Assembly: GCA_963825585.1 (NCBI GenBank)
Contig: CAWGTX010000009.1
Coordinates: 124,001 to 188,000 of the forward strand
DNA length: 64,000 bases
Direction of reading: 5' to 3'
From: JAOUGY01 sp963825585
Lineage (GTDB): Bacteria; Actinomycetota; Acidimicrobiia; Spongiisociales; ZC4RG35
Shown: positions 46,845 through 56,035 of the stretch, one piece after another
Numbering within the stretch: position 1 is the first letter of the stretch
Layout: each line of letters begins with the position of its first letter
Position numbers and translations under genes: made by a program
Notes under the pieces: model-generated
The model's input: only the letters and a program-made list of their open reading frames with translations
What the model was told of the DNA's origin: nothing
Database searches by the model: none

Positions 46845-47858
46845 ATGCAACTTGGCATGGTTGGGCTCGGGCGGATGGGAGCGAACCTGGTGCGGCGGCT
46901 GATCAGGGCCGGACACGAGGCGGTTGTCTACGACATCGACCCCACGGCGGTGGCCGAACTCGTCGCCGAGGGGGCGGTTGGGGTGGCGTCGCTCGAAGAG
47001 ATGGCCGCTGCGCTCGACGGACCTCGTGCGGTTTGGATCATGGTCCCGGCTGCCATCACCGGGAGGGTGATCGGTGATGTCGCCGCCACCCTCACGCCCG
47101 GCGACGTGATCATCGACGGGGGAAACTCGTTCTATCAGGACGACCTCCACCGCTCGGCGTCGCTGGCGGAGCGTGGTGTCACGCTGCTCGACGTTGGCAC
47201 GAGCGGTGGCGTCTACGGTCTGGAACGGGGGTTCTGTCTGATGATCGGTGGCGACGTCGCCGCGTCCAACAGGCTGGAACCGATCTTCGCCGCCCTCGCA
47301 CCCGGTGTGGCGGTCGCCGATCGCACCCCCGGCCGCACCGGCGAACCATCCGCAGAGGAACATGGCTACCTCCACTGCGGACCGTCGGGTGCGGGCCATT
47401 TCGTGAAGATGATCCACAACGGCATCGAATACGGCGTGATGGCGGCATTCGCCGAAGGGCTCAACATCCTCAAGCACGCCGATGCCGGCACGACCGAGCA
47501 TCAGGCCGACGCCGAGACCGCACCGTTGCAGAACCCCGAGCACTACAGGTACACCTTCGACATCCCCGCCGTCACCGAGGTGTGGCGTCGGGGCAGTGTG
47601 GTCGCCTCGTGGCTGCTCGACCTGACTGCGACCGCGTTCGTGGAGAGCCCCGAGCTGAGCGAGTTCTCCGGGATGGTGGCCGACTCGGGGGAAGGACGGT
47701 GGACGGTGCTGTCGGCCGTCGAGGAGGGGGTGCCCGCTCCGGTGTTGTCGGCAGCGTTGTACGGCCGGTTCGACTCGCGGGGACGTGACGACTTCTCGAA
47801 CCAGATCCTGTCGGCGATGCGCAAGCAGTTCGGTGGCCACCACGAGAGGTCATCATGA
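46845..47858 (+). CDS. gnd: 6-phosphogluconate dehydrogenase, decarboxylating (short type)
   Basis: This protein of 337 residues has MVGLGRMGANLVRRLIRAGHE, VIIDGGNSFYQDDL (substrate loop), LLDVGTSGGVYGLERGFCLMIGG and the catalytic GPSGAGHFVKMIHNGIEYGVM, with the Lys and Asn that act in decarboxylation. The short length and type match the NAD-leaning GndA/YqeC group; cofactor preference is family-based. It overlaps zwf by ATGA. The order gnd-zwf-pgi puts the oxidative pentose-phosphate steps and isomerase in one operon. Confidence 0.88.
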   Translation: MQLGMVGLGRMGANLVRRLIRAGHEAVVYDIDPTAVAELVAEGAVGVASLEEMAAALDGPRAVWIMVPAAITGRVIGDVAATLTPGDVIIDGGNSFYQDDLHRSASLAERGVTLLDVGTSGGVYGLERGFCLMIGGDVAASNRLEPIFAALAPGVAVADRTPGRTGEPSAEEHGYLHCGPSGAGHFVKMIHNGIEYGVMAAFAEGLNILKHADAGTTEHQADAETAPLQNPEHYRYTFDIPAVTEVWRRGSVVASWLLDLTATAFVESPELSEFSGMVADSGEGRWTVLSAVEEGVPAPVLSAALYGRFDSRGRDDFSNQILSAMRKQFGGHHERSS

Positions 47859-49225
47859 AGGCCGAATCGCTCGTCCTGTTCGGGATCAGCGGCGACCTCG
47901 CCCGCAAGAAGCTCTTCTCGGCCCTGTACGACCTGACCGCATCGGGACAGCTCGACATGCCCGTTGTGGGTGTGGCGTCGAGTCAGTGGACCGACGATGA
48001 GCTGCGCATCAACGCCCGCCAGGCACTGGAGGAGGCGGGTGAAGAGATCGACGAGGCGGTGTTCGCCCGGCTCTCCGCCAACCTCTGCTACGTCTCCGGT
48101 GATTACCGGGACAGCAGCGTGTATGCCGAGATCAAGAGCCGCCTGGCCGGCCGGACCAGTGCCGTCTTCTACCTGGCCATCCCGCCCAGCTTGTTCGACG
48201 ACGTGGTCGAGGGTCTGGCCGGCGTGGGTCTGCATCACCAGGGACGGGTGGTGCTCGAGAAGCCGTTCGGACGCGACACGGCTTCCGCCGCACAGCTCAA
48301 CGAGATCGTGCACCGGCACTTCCCCGAGGACCGGGTATACCGCATCGACCACTTCCTCGGCAAGGAAGCGGTCCAGAACATCATGGTGTACCGCTTCGCC
48401 AACACGGTGCTGGAGCCGATCTGGAACCGGCACTACGTTCGTGGAGTCCAGCTGACGATGGCCGAGGGCTTCGGGATCGAGGGTCGGGGCAAGTTCTACG
48501 ACTCGGTGGGCGCCATTCGCGACGTGGTGCAGAATCACCTGTTCCAGATGATCTCGCTGTTGGCGATGGAGCCTCCGGTCTCCCAGGAGCCGGATGCCCT
48601 GCGCGATGAGCGGGCGAAGGTGCTGAAGGCGATCCGACCGCTCTCCCCGGCCGACGTGGTGCGGGGCCAGTACGTCGGGTATCTCGATGAAGCCGATGTC
48701 GCGCATGGTTCCGACACCGAGACCTACGTGGCGCTTCGGCTCGAGATCGACTCGTGGCGCTGGGCGGGAGTCCCCTGGATCATCCGGGCCGGGAAGGGGC
48801 TGGGCCGCACGGTCACCGAAGCGGTGGTCGAGTTCCAACAGCCGCCGCGGCCCCTGTTCACCGATGAGGCCTGCCGCCCCGGCCCCAATCGGCTTCGTTT
48901 CACCACCAAACCAGGCGACACGATCACGCTCTCGATGCAGGCGAAACTGCCCGGCGCCGACCTGGTGAGCGGGCCGGTGGAACTCCATGTCGACCACGAG
49001 GCCACCCACGGTCCCGGCCGGGAAGCGTACGACCGGCTGATCGGCGATGCGCTGCGGGGGGATCCCCGGCTGTTCGCCCGGCAGGACGGGGTGATGGAGG
49101 CGTGGCGGATCGTCGAGACCGTGCTCACCAAGGACGAGCCCTCCATCGCCTACCCGCGGGAGAGCTGGGGACCCGCCGAGGCCGACGACCTGCTCGGCGG
49201 GGACTGGAATTGGCTGACGACATGA
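47855..49225 (+). CDS. zwf: Glucose-6-phosphate 1-dehydrogenase
   Basis: This protein of 456 residues has SLVLFGISGDLARKKLFSALY (dinucleotide binding), VFYLAIPPSLFDDVVE, the RIDHFLGKE signature (active-site His and Lys), EKPFGRD and VRGVQLTMAEGFGIEGRGKFYD. The C-terminal domain is complete, ending GDWNWLTT. It oxidises glucose 6-phosphate to phosphogluconolactone in the cytoplasm. No opcA, tal or pgl gene lies beside it. It overlaps gnd by ATGA and precedes pgi by 61 bases. Confidence 0.92.
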   Translation: MKAESLVLFGISGDLARKKLFSALYDLTASGQLDMPVVGVASSQWTDDELRINARQALEEAGEEIDEAVFARLSANLCYVSGDYRDSSVYAEIKSRLAGRTSAVFYLAIPPSLFDDVVEGLAGVGLHHQGRVVLEKPFGRDTASAAQLNEIVHRHFPEDRVYRIDHFLGKEAVQNIMVYRFANTVLEPIWNRHYVRGVQLTMAEGFGIEGRGKFYDSVGAIRDVVQNHLFQMISLLAMEPPVSQEPDALRDERAKVLKAIRPLSPADVVRGQYVGYLDEADVAHGSDTETYVALRLEIDSWRWAGVPWIIRAGKGLGRTVTEAVVEFQQPPRPLFTDEACRPGPNRLRFTTKPGDTITLSMQAKLPGADLVSGPVELHVDHEATHGPGREAYDRLIGDALRGDPRLFARQDGVMEAWRIVETVLTKDEPSIAYPRESWGPAEADDLLGGDWNWLTT

Positions 49226-49286
49226 ACCCGCGGTTGACTCATGAGCGACCGGTGGACGACCCGATGAACACCAGGAGAGCGACGAG

Positions 49287-50907
49287 ATGATCACCGACAC
49301 CCCCCAATGGGCTCGACTCGCCGAGCTCGCATCCGCCGGTACCACCGACCTCCGGGAGGCGTTCGCGGGTGATCCGGGGCGCGCCGAGCGGTTCACCTTC
49401 GAGGCCGCCGGCCTGGTCGCCGACCTCAGCAAACACCTGATCGACGACGAGGTCATGACGTCGCTCCTCGAACTGGCCGTCGCAGCCGGGTTGCCCGAGC
49501 GGATCGAGGCGATGTTCGAGGGGGAGCCCATCAACAGCACCGAAGGTCGGGCCGTGCTGCACACCGCATTCGCGCGCCGCCGCCGGCGACGAGTTCACCG
49601 TCGACGGCCGTGACGTCGTCGACGACGTCCACGACGTGGTGTCACGCATGGGTGACTTCGCCGAGCGGGTTCGGTCGGGAGCCTGGGTCGGTCACACCGG
49701 TCGCCCCATCAGGACCGTCGTGAACATCGGAATCGGCGGTTCGGATCTCGGACCGGTGATGGCGTATCACGCCCTCCGGTCGTATGCCCACCCCGGCATC
49801 GACGTCCGGTTCGTCTCCAACATCGACCCCGCCCATCTGGCGGCGGCGCTCACCGGGATCGACCCGGCCGAGACGCTGTTCGTGGTGGCGTCGAAGACCT
49901 TCACCACGCTCGAAACGCTCAGCAACGCCCGCAACGCTCGGGCGTGGCTGGTGGAGGCACTCGGCGACGACGCCGCGGTGGCCCGGCACTTCGTGGCCGT
50001 GTCCACCAACGCCTCCGAGGTGGCGGCGTTCGGGATCGATACCGACAACATGTTCGGGTTCTGGGACTGGGTGGGTGGCCGCTACTCGATGGATTCGGCC
50101 ATCGGCCTGTCGCTCATGATCGCGGTCGGAGCGGCCGCCTTCGGCGAGATGCTGGCCGGCTTCCGGGAGATGGACGTGCACTTCCGGACCGCGCCACTCG
50201 AACGCAACCTGCCGGTGCTGCTCGCCCTGATCGGGGTCTGGTACCGAAACTTCTGTTTGTTTCCGACCTATGCGGTGCTGCCCTACAGCCAGGACCTGGA
50301 CCGTTTCGCCGCCTACCTCCAGCAGCTCGATATGGAGTCGAATGGGAAACGGGTACGACTCGACGGTTCGGTGGTCGACCACGACACCGGCCCGATCGTG
50401 TGGGGTGAACCCGGCACGAACGGCCAGCACGCCTTCTACCAACTGCTCCACCAGGGAACCACGGTGATCCCAGCCGATCTGATCGGTTTCATCGAGTCGA
50501 CCGACGACATCGGCGGTCAGCACGATCTGTTGATGGGGAACCTGTTCGCCCAGTCAGAGGCGCTGGCGTTCGGCAAGACCGCCGACGAGGTGGCCGCGGC
50601 GGGCGTCGCCGCCGAGCTCGTTCCACACCGGACCTTCCCCGGTAACCGGCCCACGTCGGTGATCCTGGCCGACAAGCTCACCCCGACCGTGCTGGGACGG
50701 TTGGTCGCGCTCTACGAACACAAGGTGTTCACCCAGGGAGTCATCTGGGGAATCAACTCGTTCGACCAGTGGGGCGTGGAACTCGGCAAGGCCCTAGCCA
50801 CCACCATCATCGACGAGCTGACCTCCGAAGCCGCCCCGGCCCTCGGCCACGATGCCTCGACGAACGCCCTCATCAAGCGCTACCGCCAAGGCCGCGGTCG
50901 GAGCTGA
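49287..50907 (+). CDS. pgi: Glucose-6-phosphate isomerase, one frameshift
   Basis: This enzyme has about 540 residues when joined. The first part (49287 to about 49575) has WARLAELASAGTTDLREAF, EGEPINSTEGRAVLHTA; the second has VVNIGIGGSDLGPVMAYHALRSYAHPG, VASKTFTTLETLSNARNAR and GGRYSMDSAIGLSLMIAVG. EPGTNGQHAFYQLLHQGTT, GKTADEV and LYEHKVFTQGVIWGINSFDQWGVELGK are the C-terminal signatures. A single-base change near 49575-49590, in a GC-repeat stretch, breaks the frame. It interconverts glucose 6-phosphate and fructose 6-phosphate. ATG 49287 follows GGAGAGCGACGAG. Given its housekeeping role, the break is probably a sequence error. Confidence 0.9.
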
Positions 50908-51011
50908 AGCGAGGGGCGAGGGGCGAGGCGCCGGAAACGGCCAAGGGTTCAGAGTCTGCAGGTCAACAGGACTGGCACTCGGCTTGACCAGCTGACCATC
51001 CGCCGTTCCCA

Positions 51012-51339
51012 CCTTTTGCACATTGAGGTAGCGCGGATAGGGCGGATGGACACACTGGTGGAGTCATGAGCTTTGTCCCCCACGGAGCGGAGTGGGGGAA
51101 GGGTCCGCAGGCGCAAGCGCCGGGGAGGGACGAGCGGGGTAGGGGGGTTGAAAGCTCGCGAGATGAACTCGCACGCGTTCCGGAACGCGTCATCAGGCCA
51201 CGCGAGGGCTGGGAACGCGTCATCATGCTCGCGAGGGATAGGCCCCCCCTACCCCGCAAGCGGGGGCCCCTTCCCCCTCTCGCAAGCTCGAGGGGGACAA
51301 AGTTGTTCCCTATCCGCGCGACCTCATTGTGCAGAAGGT
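51012..51339. mobile_element. Nested inverted-repeat (MITE-like) element
   Basis: The outer arms, 31 bases each at 51012-51042 and 51309-51339, match at 28 of 31 positions when inverted. Inside, CTTTGTCCCCC (51071-51081) pairs perfectly with GGGGGACAAAG (51292-51302), and G-rich and C-rich runs around 51137-51148 and 51244-51255 also pair. Smaller hairpins and an 18-bp palindrome (ACGCGTTCCGGAACGCGT) lie near the centre. There is no gene in 50908-51363, and I saw no clear target-site duplication. It could be a MITE, a decayed insertion sequence end pair or a structured DNA element. Confidence 0.6.
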
Positions 51340-51363
51340 GGTGGGTTCGCTCGATGCTCGTTC

Positions 51364-51801
51364 CTACGTACCCGGCTTGACGATCATGGCCCAGAAGGCG
51401 ACCAGGATGATGAGCATCGAGGCGATCATCCCCAGGTCGATCCGGGAGGCCAGCACCTTCAGTTCGCCACCGGCGGTGAGCTTCCGGCGGTGGCGGGCTG
51501 TCCAGATCATCGACACCCCGGCTGCCCCGAACACCGCTGCCATCCCTACATGGAGCCAGATCTGTTCGATCGGCCAGTCGCCGGCGGACATGAGCCAGCC
51601 ACCTGCCAGCAGCACCACCACCGCCGCCGGCATTGCGAGGGCGCGTTCGAACCAGCGGAGTGTGTCGGCGTGTGCGGTAACGGCCGCCCGATCACCGGAC
51701 TTCACAGCTCGGCGCCACAGCAGGTAGAGCACGAGCGTGCCGCCGAGCCAGATGACCACGCCCAGCACGTGGGCGAACAGGAGCAGTTGGTAGAGGGTCA
51801 C
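51364..51801 (-). CDS. DUF2269-like membrane protein
   Basis: This protein of 145 residues has four hydrophobic helices: LYQLLLFAHVLGVVIWLGGTLVLYLLW, LAMPAAVVVLLAGGWLM, WLHVGMAAVFGAAGVSMIW and LGMIASMLIILVAFWAMIVKPG. Conserved His residues in helices 1 and 3 suggest haem or metal contact, as proposed for DUF2269 and CopD-like proteins. No role can be set. It is 21 bases from the downstream end of the GyrI-like gene, on the same strand. Confidence 0.65.
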   Translation of the reverse strand: MTLYQLLLFAHVLGVVIWLGGTLVLYLLWRRAVKSGDRAAVTAHADTLRWFERALAMPAAVVVLLAGGWLMSAGDWPIEQIWLHVGMAAVFGAAGVSMIWTARHRRKLTAGGELKVLASRIDLGMIASMLIILVAFWAMIVKPGT

Positions 51802-51822
51802 GCCGTCAGGTTATCGGGCAGG

Positions 51823-52311
51823 TCATCGGACGTGTGCCATCTCCTGGTACGGCTGGACGATGTCGGTTCGCCACATGGCGGGATCGGGCTCGTCGTCGGG
51901 ATCACTGAGGTACACCTCCCACGGTGCCCCGGTGGGGGTGGCCTGGTGGGCTCCGAGCCAGTCATTGATGGCCTGGTAGGTGGGCCGCATGGCGTCATAG
52001 GCGCCAATGTGGGTGATGGTGGCGACCTCCCCGCCCGGCAGGGTGGAGGCCTCGATCTCGCCGTCGCCGGGGATGGCGGGGGTCACGGGGAATCCGGCCT
52101 CGATCTCGAAGGCTCGGAAGTCGTCGCTGACCGGCAGGTAACGGGCGAAAGGCGGGCCGGCGAAGTCGGCGTCGTGGGTACCGATGTGCTCGGCCACGGC
52201 GCCGAACGCCTTCCCCAGGAAGGTGGGGATCGCCTCGACCGGGACGATGGTCCGCATCACGACCGTTGGTTGTTCGAGCAGATGACGGGTGGTGATTTCG
52301 GGCACAGACAT
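51823..52311 (-). CDS. GyrI/AraC-effector-binding-like domain protein
   Basis: This stand-alone GyrI-like domain has 162 residues: EITTRHLLEQPTVVMRTIVP, IPTFLGKAFGAVAEHIG, PPFARYLPVSDDFRAFEIEAGFPV, GEVATITHIGAYDAMRPTYQAINDWLGAH and PWEVYLSDPDDEPDPAMWRTDIVQPY. The last segment is the conserved acidic end of the fold. Such proteins bind hydrophobic cationic ligands and serve as sensors or as small-molecule hydrolases. It has no DNA-binding part. It is divergent from the EtfD gene, whose promoter contains a long palindrome. Confidence 0.78.
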   Translation of the reverse strand: MSVPEITTRHLLEQPTVVMRTIVPVEAIPTFLGKAFGAVAEHIGTHDADFAGPPFARYLPVSDDFRAFEIEAGFPVTPAIPGDGEIEASTLPGGEVATITHIGAYDAMRPTYQAINDWLGAHQATPTGAPWEVYLSDPDDEPDPAMWRTDIVQPYQEMAHVR

Positions 52312-52384
52312 ACCTCCTCGTACCCGATCAGCGTCTCGCTACGCCCCGAACCAGGCCAGGGTCGAGCGTCCCGTTCCCGATTCT

Positions 52385-52438
52385 CTCGAAATTGCGTACC
52401 GCGTCCCCGAATCCGACGGCGGCGTACGCAATTTCGAG
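52385..52438. promoter_or_regulatory. 15-bp inverted repeat in the EtfD promoter region
   Basis: CTCGAAATTGCGTAC (52385-52399) and GTACGCAATTTCGAG (52424-52438) are exact reverse complements separated by 24 bases. The right arm lies just before the -10 box of the EtfD gene at 52452. It could be a pair of operator sites or a hairpin. Confidence 0.6.
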
Positions 52439-52451
52439 GCGGGCGGGCGGA

Positions 52452-52457
52452 TACACT
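52452..52457 (+). promoter_or_regulatory. -10 box of the EtfD gene (leaderless)
   Basis: TACACT lies six bases before ATG 52464, identical in sequence and spacing to proC. Confidence 0.55.
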
Positions 52458-52463
52458 CGCCCG

Positions 52464-54665
52464 ATGGCCACGGTGACCCACGAGCACGAGCACACCCACG
52501 ACGAGGAGCCGCGTCCGCGTTGGCGCCCGACCGCCTCCCAAGCCCTCCTCGGGCTCGCCGTCCTGGCAACCCTCGGAACACTCATGCTGTGGCCGCTCGG
52601 AAAGCTGCCCGGACACTTCGAGCCCGAAGTGGGCCGCGTGGTGTTCGGCAACATCCCCGAAGCGCTGGAAGCGGCCTTCTACGTGGCAACCGCCGTCTTC
52701 CTCGGTGTGAGCCTCTACCTGTTCTCGCTCCGGGCCCGGAACTGGGCACGCGGTCAGGGCGAACACCGCTCCGGTGACTGGGGTGCCCGGTTCAAGCAAC
52801 TGGAACAGGGCATGCGGATGAAGACGCTGCTGCGGGACAAGCAGGCCGGGCTGATGCACTCGATGGTCTACTTCGGGTTCGTGGTGCTGTTCCTCGGAAC
52901 GGTCACGCTCGAGATAGATCACCTGCTCCCCAACTCGCTCAAGTTCCTGGAGGGCGGCGTCTACCAGGGATACAGCTTCATACTCGACCTGGCGGCGCTG
53001 GTGTATCTGGGCGGGCTCTTCTGGGCGTTCGCCCGCCGCTACATCCAGAAGCCGTGGCGGCTTCGTTCCAAGACCAAACCCGAGGACGGCTGGATCCTGA
53101 CCGTGCTCGCCGTCATCGGCGTGACCGGTCTGCTCACCGAAGCGGCCCGAATCGCGTGGATGGGCCGACCCGACTTCGAGGCGTGGTCCTTCGTCGGGTA
53201 CCCGCTGTCCTTCCTGTTCTCGGACGCCGCCGCCGGAGACTGGCACCGGGTGTTCTGGGTGGCCCATGCCGCAGCATTCCTCGGGTTCCTGGTGATGCTG
53301 CCAACCACCAAGCTGCGCCACATGGTGACCTCCCCCGCCAACATGTTCCTCTCGCCCAAGGACCGCCCCAAGGGCGCGATGAAGCCGATGCCCAACCTGA
53401 TGGAGGCCGAGGACATCGAGGTGATCGGTGCTTCGGTGATCTCGGAGTTCACCTGGAAGCAGCTGTTCGACACCGACGCCTGCACCATCTGTGGTCGCTG
53501 CACCTCGGTGTGCCCGGCGAACATCACCGGCAAGCCGCTCGACCCCCGCGAGATCGTCCTCAAGACCGGCGAGGTGATGGCATCCTCCGGGTCTCCGGTC
53601 GTCTCCACCCAGGTGAGCCTGGCCGACGGCATCGTGATCGAGTCTGATCGTGTGCTCGACCGGATCACCCCGGAAGAGGTGTGGAGCTGCACATCGTGCA
53701 AGGCCTGCGACGAGATCTGCCCGGTGAACATCGAGATCCTCGACAAGATCCTCGACATGCGCCGTTACCTGGCGCTCATGGAGTCGAACTTCCCCACCGA
53801 GCTGGGCAAGGCCTACATGGCGATGGAGAACCAGGGCAACCCGTGGGGCATGGGCCAGCAGGGACGCGCCGACTGGACCAAGAAACTGGACTTCCCCGTC
53901 AGGATCCTCGGACAGGACGGGGTCGATTCCGCCGAGTACCTCTGGTACGTCGGATGCGCCGGCAGCTTCGACGACCGCAACCAGGCGGTCACCATCGCCC
54001 TCGCCAAGCTCCTGAACGAGGCCGGAATCGACTTCGCCATCCTCGGGCCCCGCGAGAGCTGCAACGGCGACCCGGCCCGGCGTTCCGGCAACGAGTACGT
54101 GTGGCAGCAGCTGGCCCTGCAGAACATCGAGACCTTCGACGACCTCGGCGTCAGGAAGGTCATCACCCAGTGTCCGCACTGCTTCAACACCCTGGCGAAC
54201 GAGTACCCGCAGATGGGCGGCGACTACGAGGTGGTGCACCACACCGAGTTGTTGGCCGAGCTGTTGCGTCAGAAGCGTGTGGCGGCGTCGTCCGGCGAGG
54301 CGATGCCTCGCAAAAAGGTCACCTACCACGACCCCTGCTACTTGGGCCGGCACAACGACATCTACATCGCTCCCCGCGAGGTGGTGGCCGCCACCGGCAA
54401 CGTCGACATGGTCGAGATGCCCCGCCACGGAACCCGGGGACTGTGCTGCGGTGCCGGCGGTGCCCGCTTCTGGATGGAGGAGCACACCGGCAAGAAGGTC
54501 AACATCGAGCGGGCCGAGGAGGCCCTCGCCACCGGAGCCACCGAGATCGCCGTGTCGTGTCCCTACTGCTACGTCATGATCGACGACGGCGTCAAGGAGC
54601 TCGGCATGGGCGACGAGGTGCGCGTGCGCGACGTGGCACAGCTGTTGGTCGACGGCTACGAGTAG
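52464..54665 (+). CDS. EtfD-like membrane Fe-S oxidoreductase (HdrD/NarI fusion)
   Basis: This protein of 733 residues has a His-rich N-terminus, about six membrane helices of a NarI/HdrE-like domain (about residues 25-290), then ferredoxin motifs CTICGRCTSVCP and CTSCKACDEICP and two HdrD-type CCG domains (CYLGRHNDIY, LCCGAGGARFWMEE). In mycobacteria the equivalent protein (EtfD) passes electrons from electron-transfer flavoprotein to menaquinone during fatty-acid oxidation. Length and domain order match. ATG 52464 sits six bases after TACACT, so the mRNA is probably leaderless. An exact 15-bp inverted repeat lies just upstream. No etfAB is in view. Confidence 0.88.
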   Translation: MATVTHEHEHTHDEEPRPRWRPTASQALLGLAVLATLGTLMLWPLGKLPGHFEPEVGRVVFGNIPEALEAAFYVATAVFLGVSLYLFSLRARNWARGQGEHRSGDWGARFKQLEQGMRMKTLLRDKQAGLMHSMVYFGFVVLFLGTVTLEIDHLLPNSLKFLEGGVYQGYSFILDLAALVYLGGLFWAFARRYIQKPWRLRSKTKPEDGWILTVLAVIGVTGLLTEAARIAWMGRPDFEAWSFVGYPLSFLFSDAAAGDWHRVFWVAHAAAFLGFLVMLPTTKLRHMVTSPANMFLSPKDRPKGAMKPMPNLMEAEDIEVIGASVISEFTWKQLFDTDACTICGRCTSVCPANITGKPLDPREIVLKTGEVMASSGSPVVSTQVSLADGIVIESDRVLDRITPEEVWSCTSCKACDEICPVNIEILDKILDMRRYLALMESNFPTELGKAYMAMENQGNPWGMGQQGRADWTKKLDFPVRILGQDGVDSAEYLWYVGCAGSFDDRNQAVTIALAKLLNEAGIDFAILGPRESCNGDPARRSGNEYVWQQLALQNIETFDDLGVRKVITQCPHCFNTLANEYPQMGGDYEVVHHTELLAELLRQKRVAASSGEAMPRKKVTYHDPCYLGRHNDIYIAPREVVAATGNVDMVEMPRHGTRGLCCGAGGARFWMEEHTGKKVNIERAEEALATGATEIAVSCPYCYVMIDDGVKELGMGDEVRVRDVAQLLVDGYE

Positions 54666-54814
54666 TCCGTCCCGCCTTGCAGAACACGCGTAGGCAAACG
54701 GCGACTCCGGTGTGAGTCGGGTACGTCAGGCGACCGGCCGAGGACCAACCGTGGCTGCGTCGCTCCCCCAACGCATGTCATCTGCGACAGCGTGCCGTCG
54801 CCGTGGTGCCTGAA

Positions 54815-55155
54815 TCACTCGCGCGCGAAGTCCACGTCGCAGCGTGTCGCCATCTGCTTGCGCCAACGGGCGTCGACCAGACGGTTGATGTCGGGCAGCA
54901 TGATCGACCGCTCGACGGCGATGGCTTGGTGGGCTCCACCACCTCGGCCTCGGCGGCGTCCGACTCCCCGACTCCGGCGGACGACCTCGTCGCTGCCGCC
55001 GGCTTGTGAGGCGCCGAGCCCGCCGTCTCGAGTCCCTCCCGCGCCGCATCCGAAGCGGGCCGTTCGTCGCTGCGGTCAGCCATGGCGAACACGATCACCG
55101 CCAGGATCGCCAGCCCCGAGATCGCAACCGTGATCAGCCGGATCATCGTCATCAC
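54815..55155 (-). CDS. Small signal-anchored protein, probably frameshifted
   Basis: The first frame gives a membrane anchor (MIRLITVAISGLAILAVIVFAMAD) and a polar, Ala/Glu-rich linker. Coding quality then drops. In the next frame, from about 54930, comes a convincing helical tail: AIAVERSIMLPDINRLVDARWRKQMA, CDVDFARE and a stop at 54815. Joining them gives about 113 residues. A base lost or gained near 54930 is the simplest explanation. No family is recognised. It lies upstream of nothing on its strand; the preceding gene is EtfD (convergent). Confidence 0.45.
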
Positions 55156-55289
55156 CTCACACGCCGGATCGTCGGCGCATCCCCGTAGAGAGGGGTGGCC
55201 AAGCCTCGCCCAGATACGGAACCTCTGGGTGGCCGACGCTCGCTCGAAGTGGCCGGGTCCAAGTGATGGGCGCTTCGGGCCCCGGCGGC

Positions 55290-55961
55290 TCAGGCGCGCC
55301 CGAACACCGGCTCGTGGGAGTTCCAGCCGGGCAGCGCGCGAACGAGGTCACGGCGACCGGTTGCGCTGATCCTTCCGGACTTGATGGCGGCGGACCACGT
55401 CAGCTTCCCGCGGTGCCAATCGACGAAGGCGAGGGATTCTGCCTGTACGTCCACGTCGGGCTCGCCGCCTGGATCGGAGTAACAGACCTCAGCGTCGCCT
55501 TGCTCGATGAGTAGCCAGTAGTAGCGATTGCCTGGCGGCTGGTCGGGGAAAGTGAAGGCCACGACGATACGCTCCTCGGGGAGTTGGGCCTGGTTGAGCT
55601 GTACCTGGCACCATGCCCACAAGGCGAAACCCGGGTCGGCGTGATCGGTCGTGACTTCGACCCACTGCTCGCCCCACTCTCCCAGGGCTCCGATCACGCG
55701 GGCGAGATCGTGACCGGCCGGGGTGAGTGTGTACCGGTGGCCGGGGCCATCGACCTTGGGTTGTTTGTCGATGATGCCGGAGCGCTCGAGCTCGCCGAGC
55801 CGCTTGATCAGCATCGAACGCGACATGGCGGGAACGCCCCGAGCGAGTTCGGAGAACGTGGTAGCCCCGAACATCAGGTTCCTGATGATGAGTGGATTCC
55901 AACGCTCGGCCAGGATCTCGGATGCCCGGGCGATTGGGCAGTATTGGCGATACCTACCCAT
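55290..55961 (-). CDS. HxlR-family transcriptional regulator with C-terminal ligand-binding domain
   Basis: This protein of 223 residues has an N-terminal winged helix of the HxlR type: YCPIARASEILAERWNPLIIRNLMFGATTFSELARG, then MSRSMLIKRLGELERSGIIDKQ and RYTLTPAGHDL. The cysteine in YCPIARA is the conserved redox-sensitive position of this family. A C-terminal SCP2-like domain of about 100 residues follows. It is divergent from the methyltransferase gene by 74 bases, which is the likely target. Confidence 0.8.
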   Translation of the reverse strand: MGRYRQYCPIARASEILAERWNPLIIRNLMFGATTFSELARGVPAMSRSMLIKRLGELERSGIIDKQPKVDGPGHRYTLTPAGHDLARVIGALGEWGEQWVEVTTDHADPGFALWAWCQVQLNQAQLPEERIVVAFTFPDQPPGNRYYWLLIEQGDAEVCYSDPGGEPDVDVQAESLAFVDWHRGKLTWSAAIKSGRISATGRRDLVRALPGWNSHEPVFGRA

Positions 55962-56035
55962 GAGGGTCTCCTCTCTCGGTGGTGAGTTCTATGTTCGCGC
56001 TAGGCGCATCTGTCTGCCGGTACGACACTCGCCCC

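Noticed and set aside
51073..52476. Long open frame of 467 codons on the plus strand
   Set aside because: It runs through the inverted-repeat element and antisense to two genes with clear motifs (DUF2269-like and GyrI-like). The peptide is low complexity.
52257..54485. 742-codon frame on the minus strand
   Set aside because: It is antisense to the EtfD gene, whose product has all expected Fe-S motifs. High GC content produces long antisense frames.
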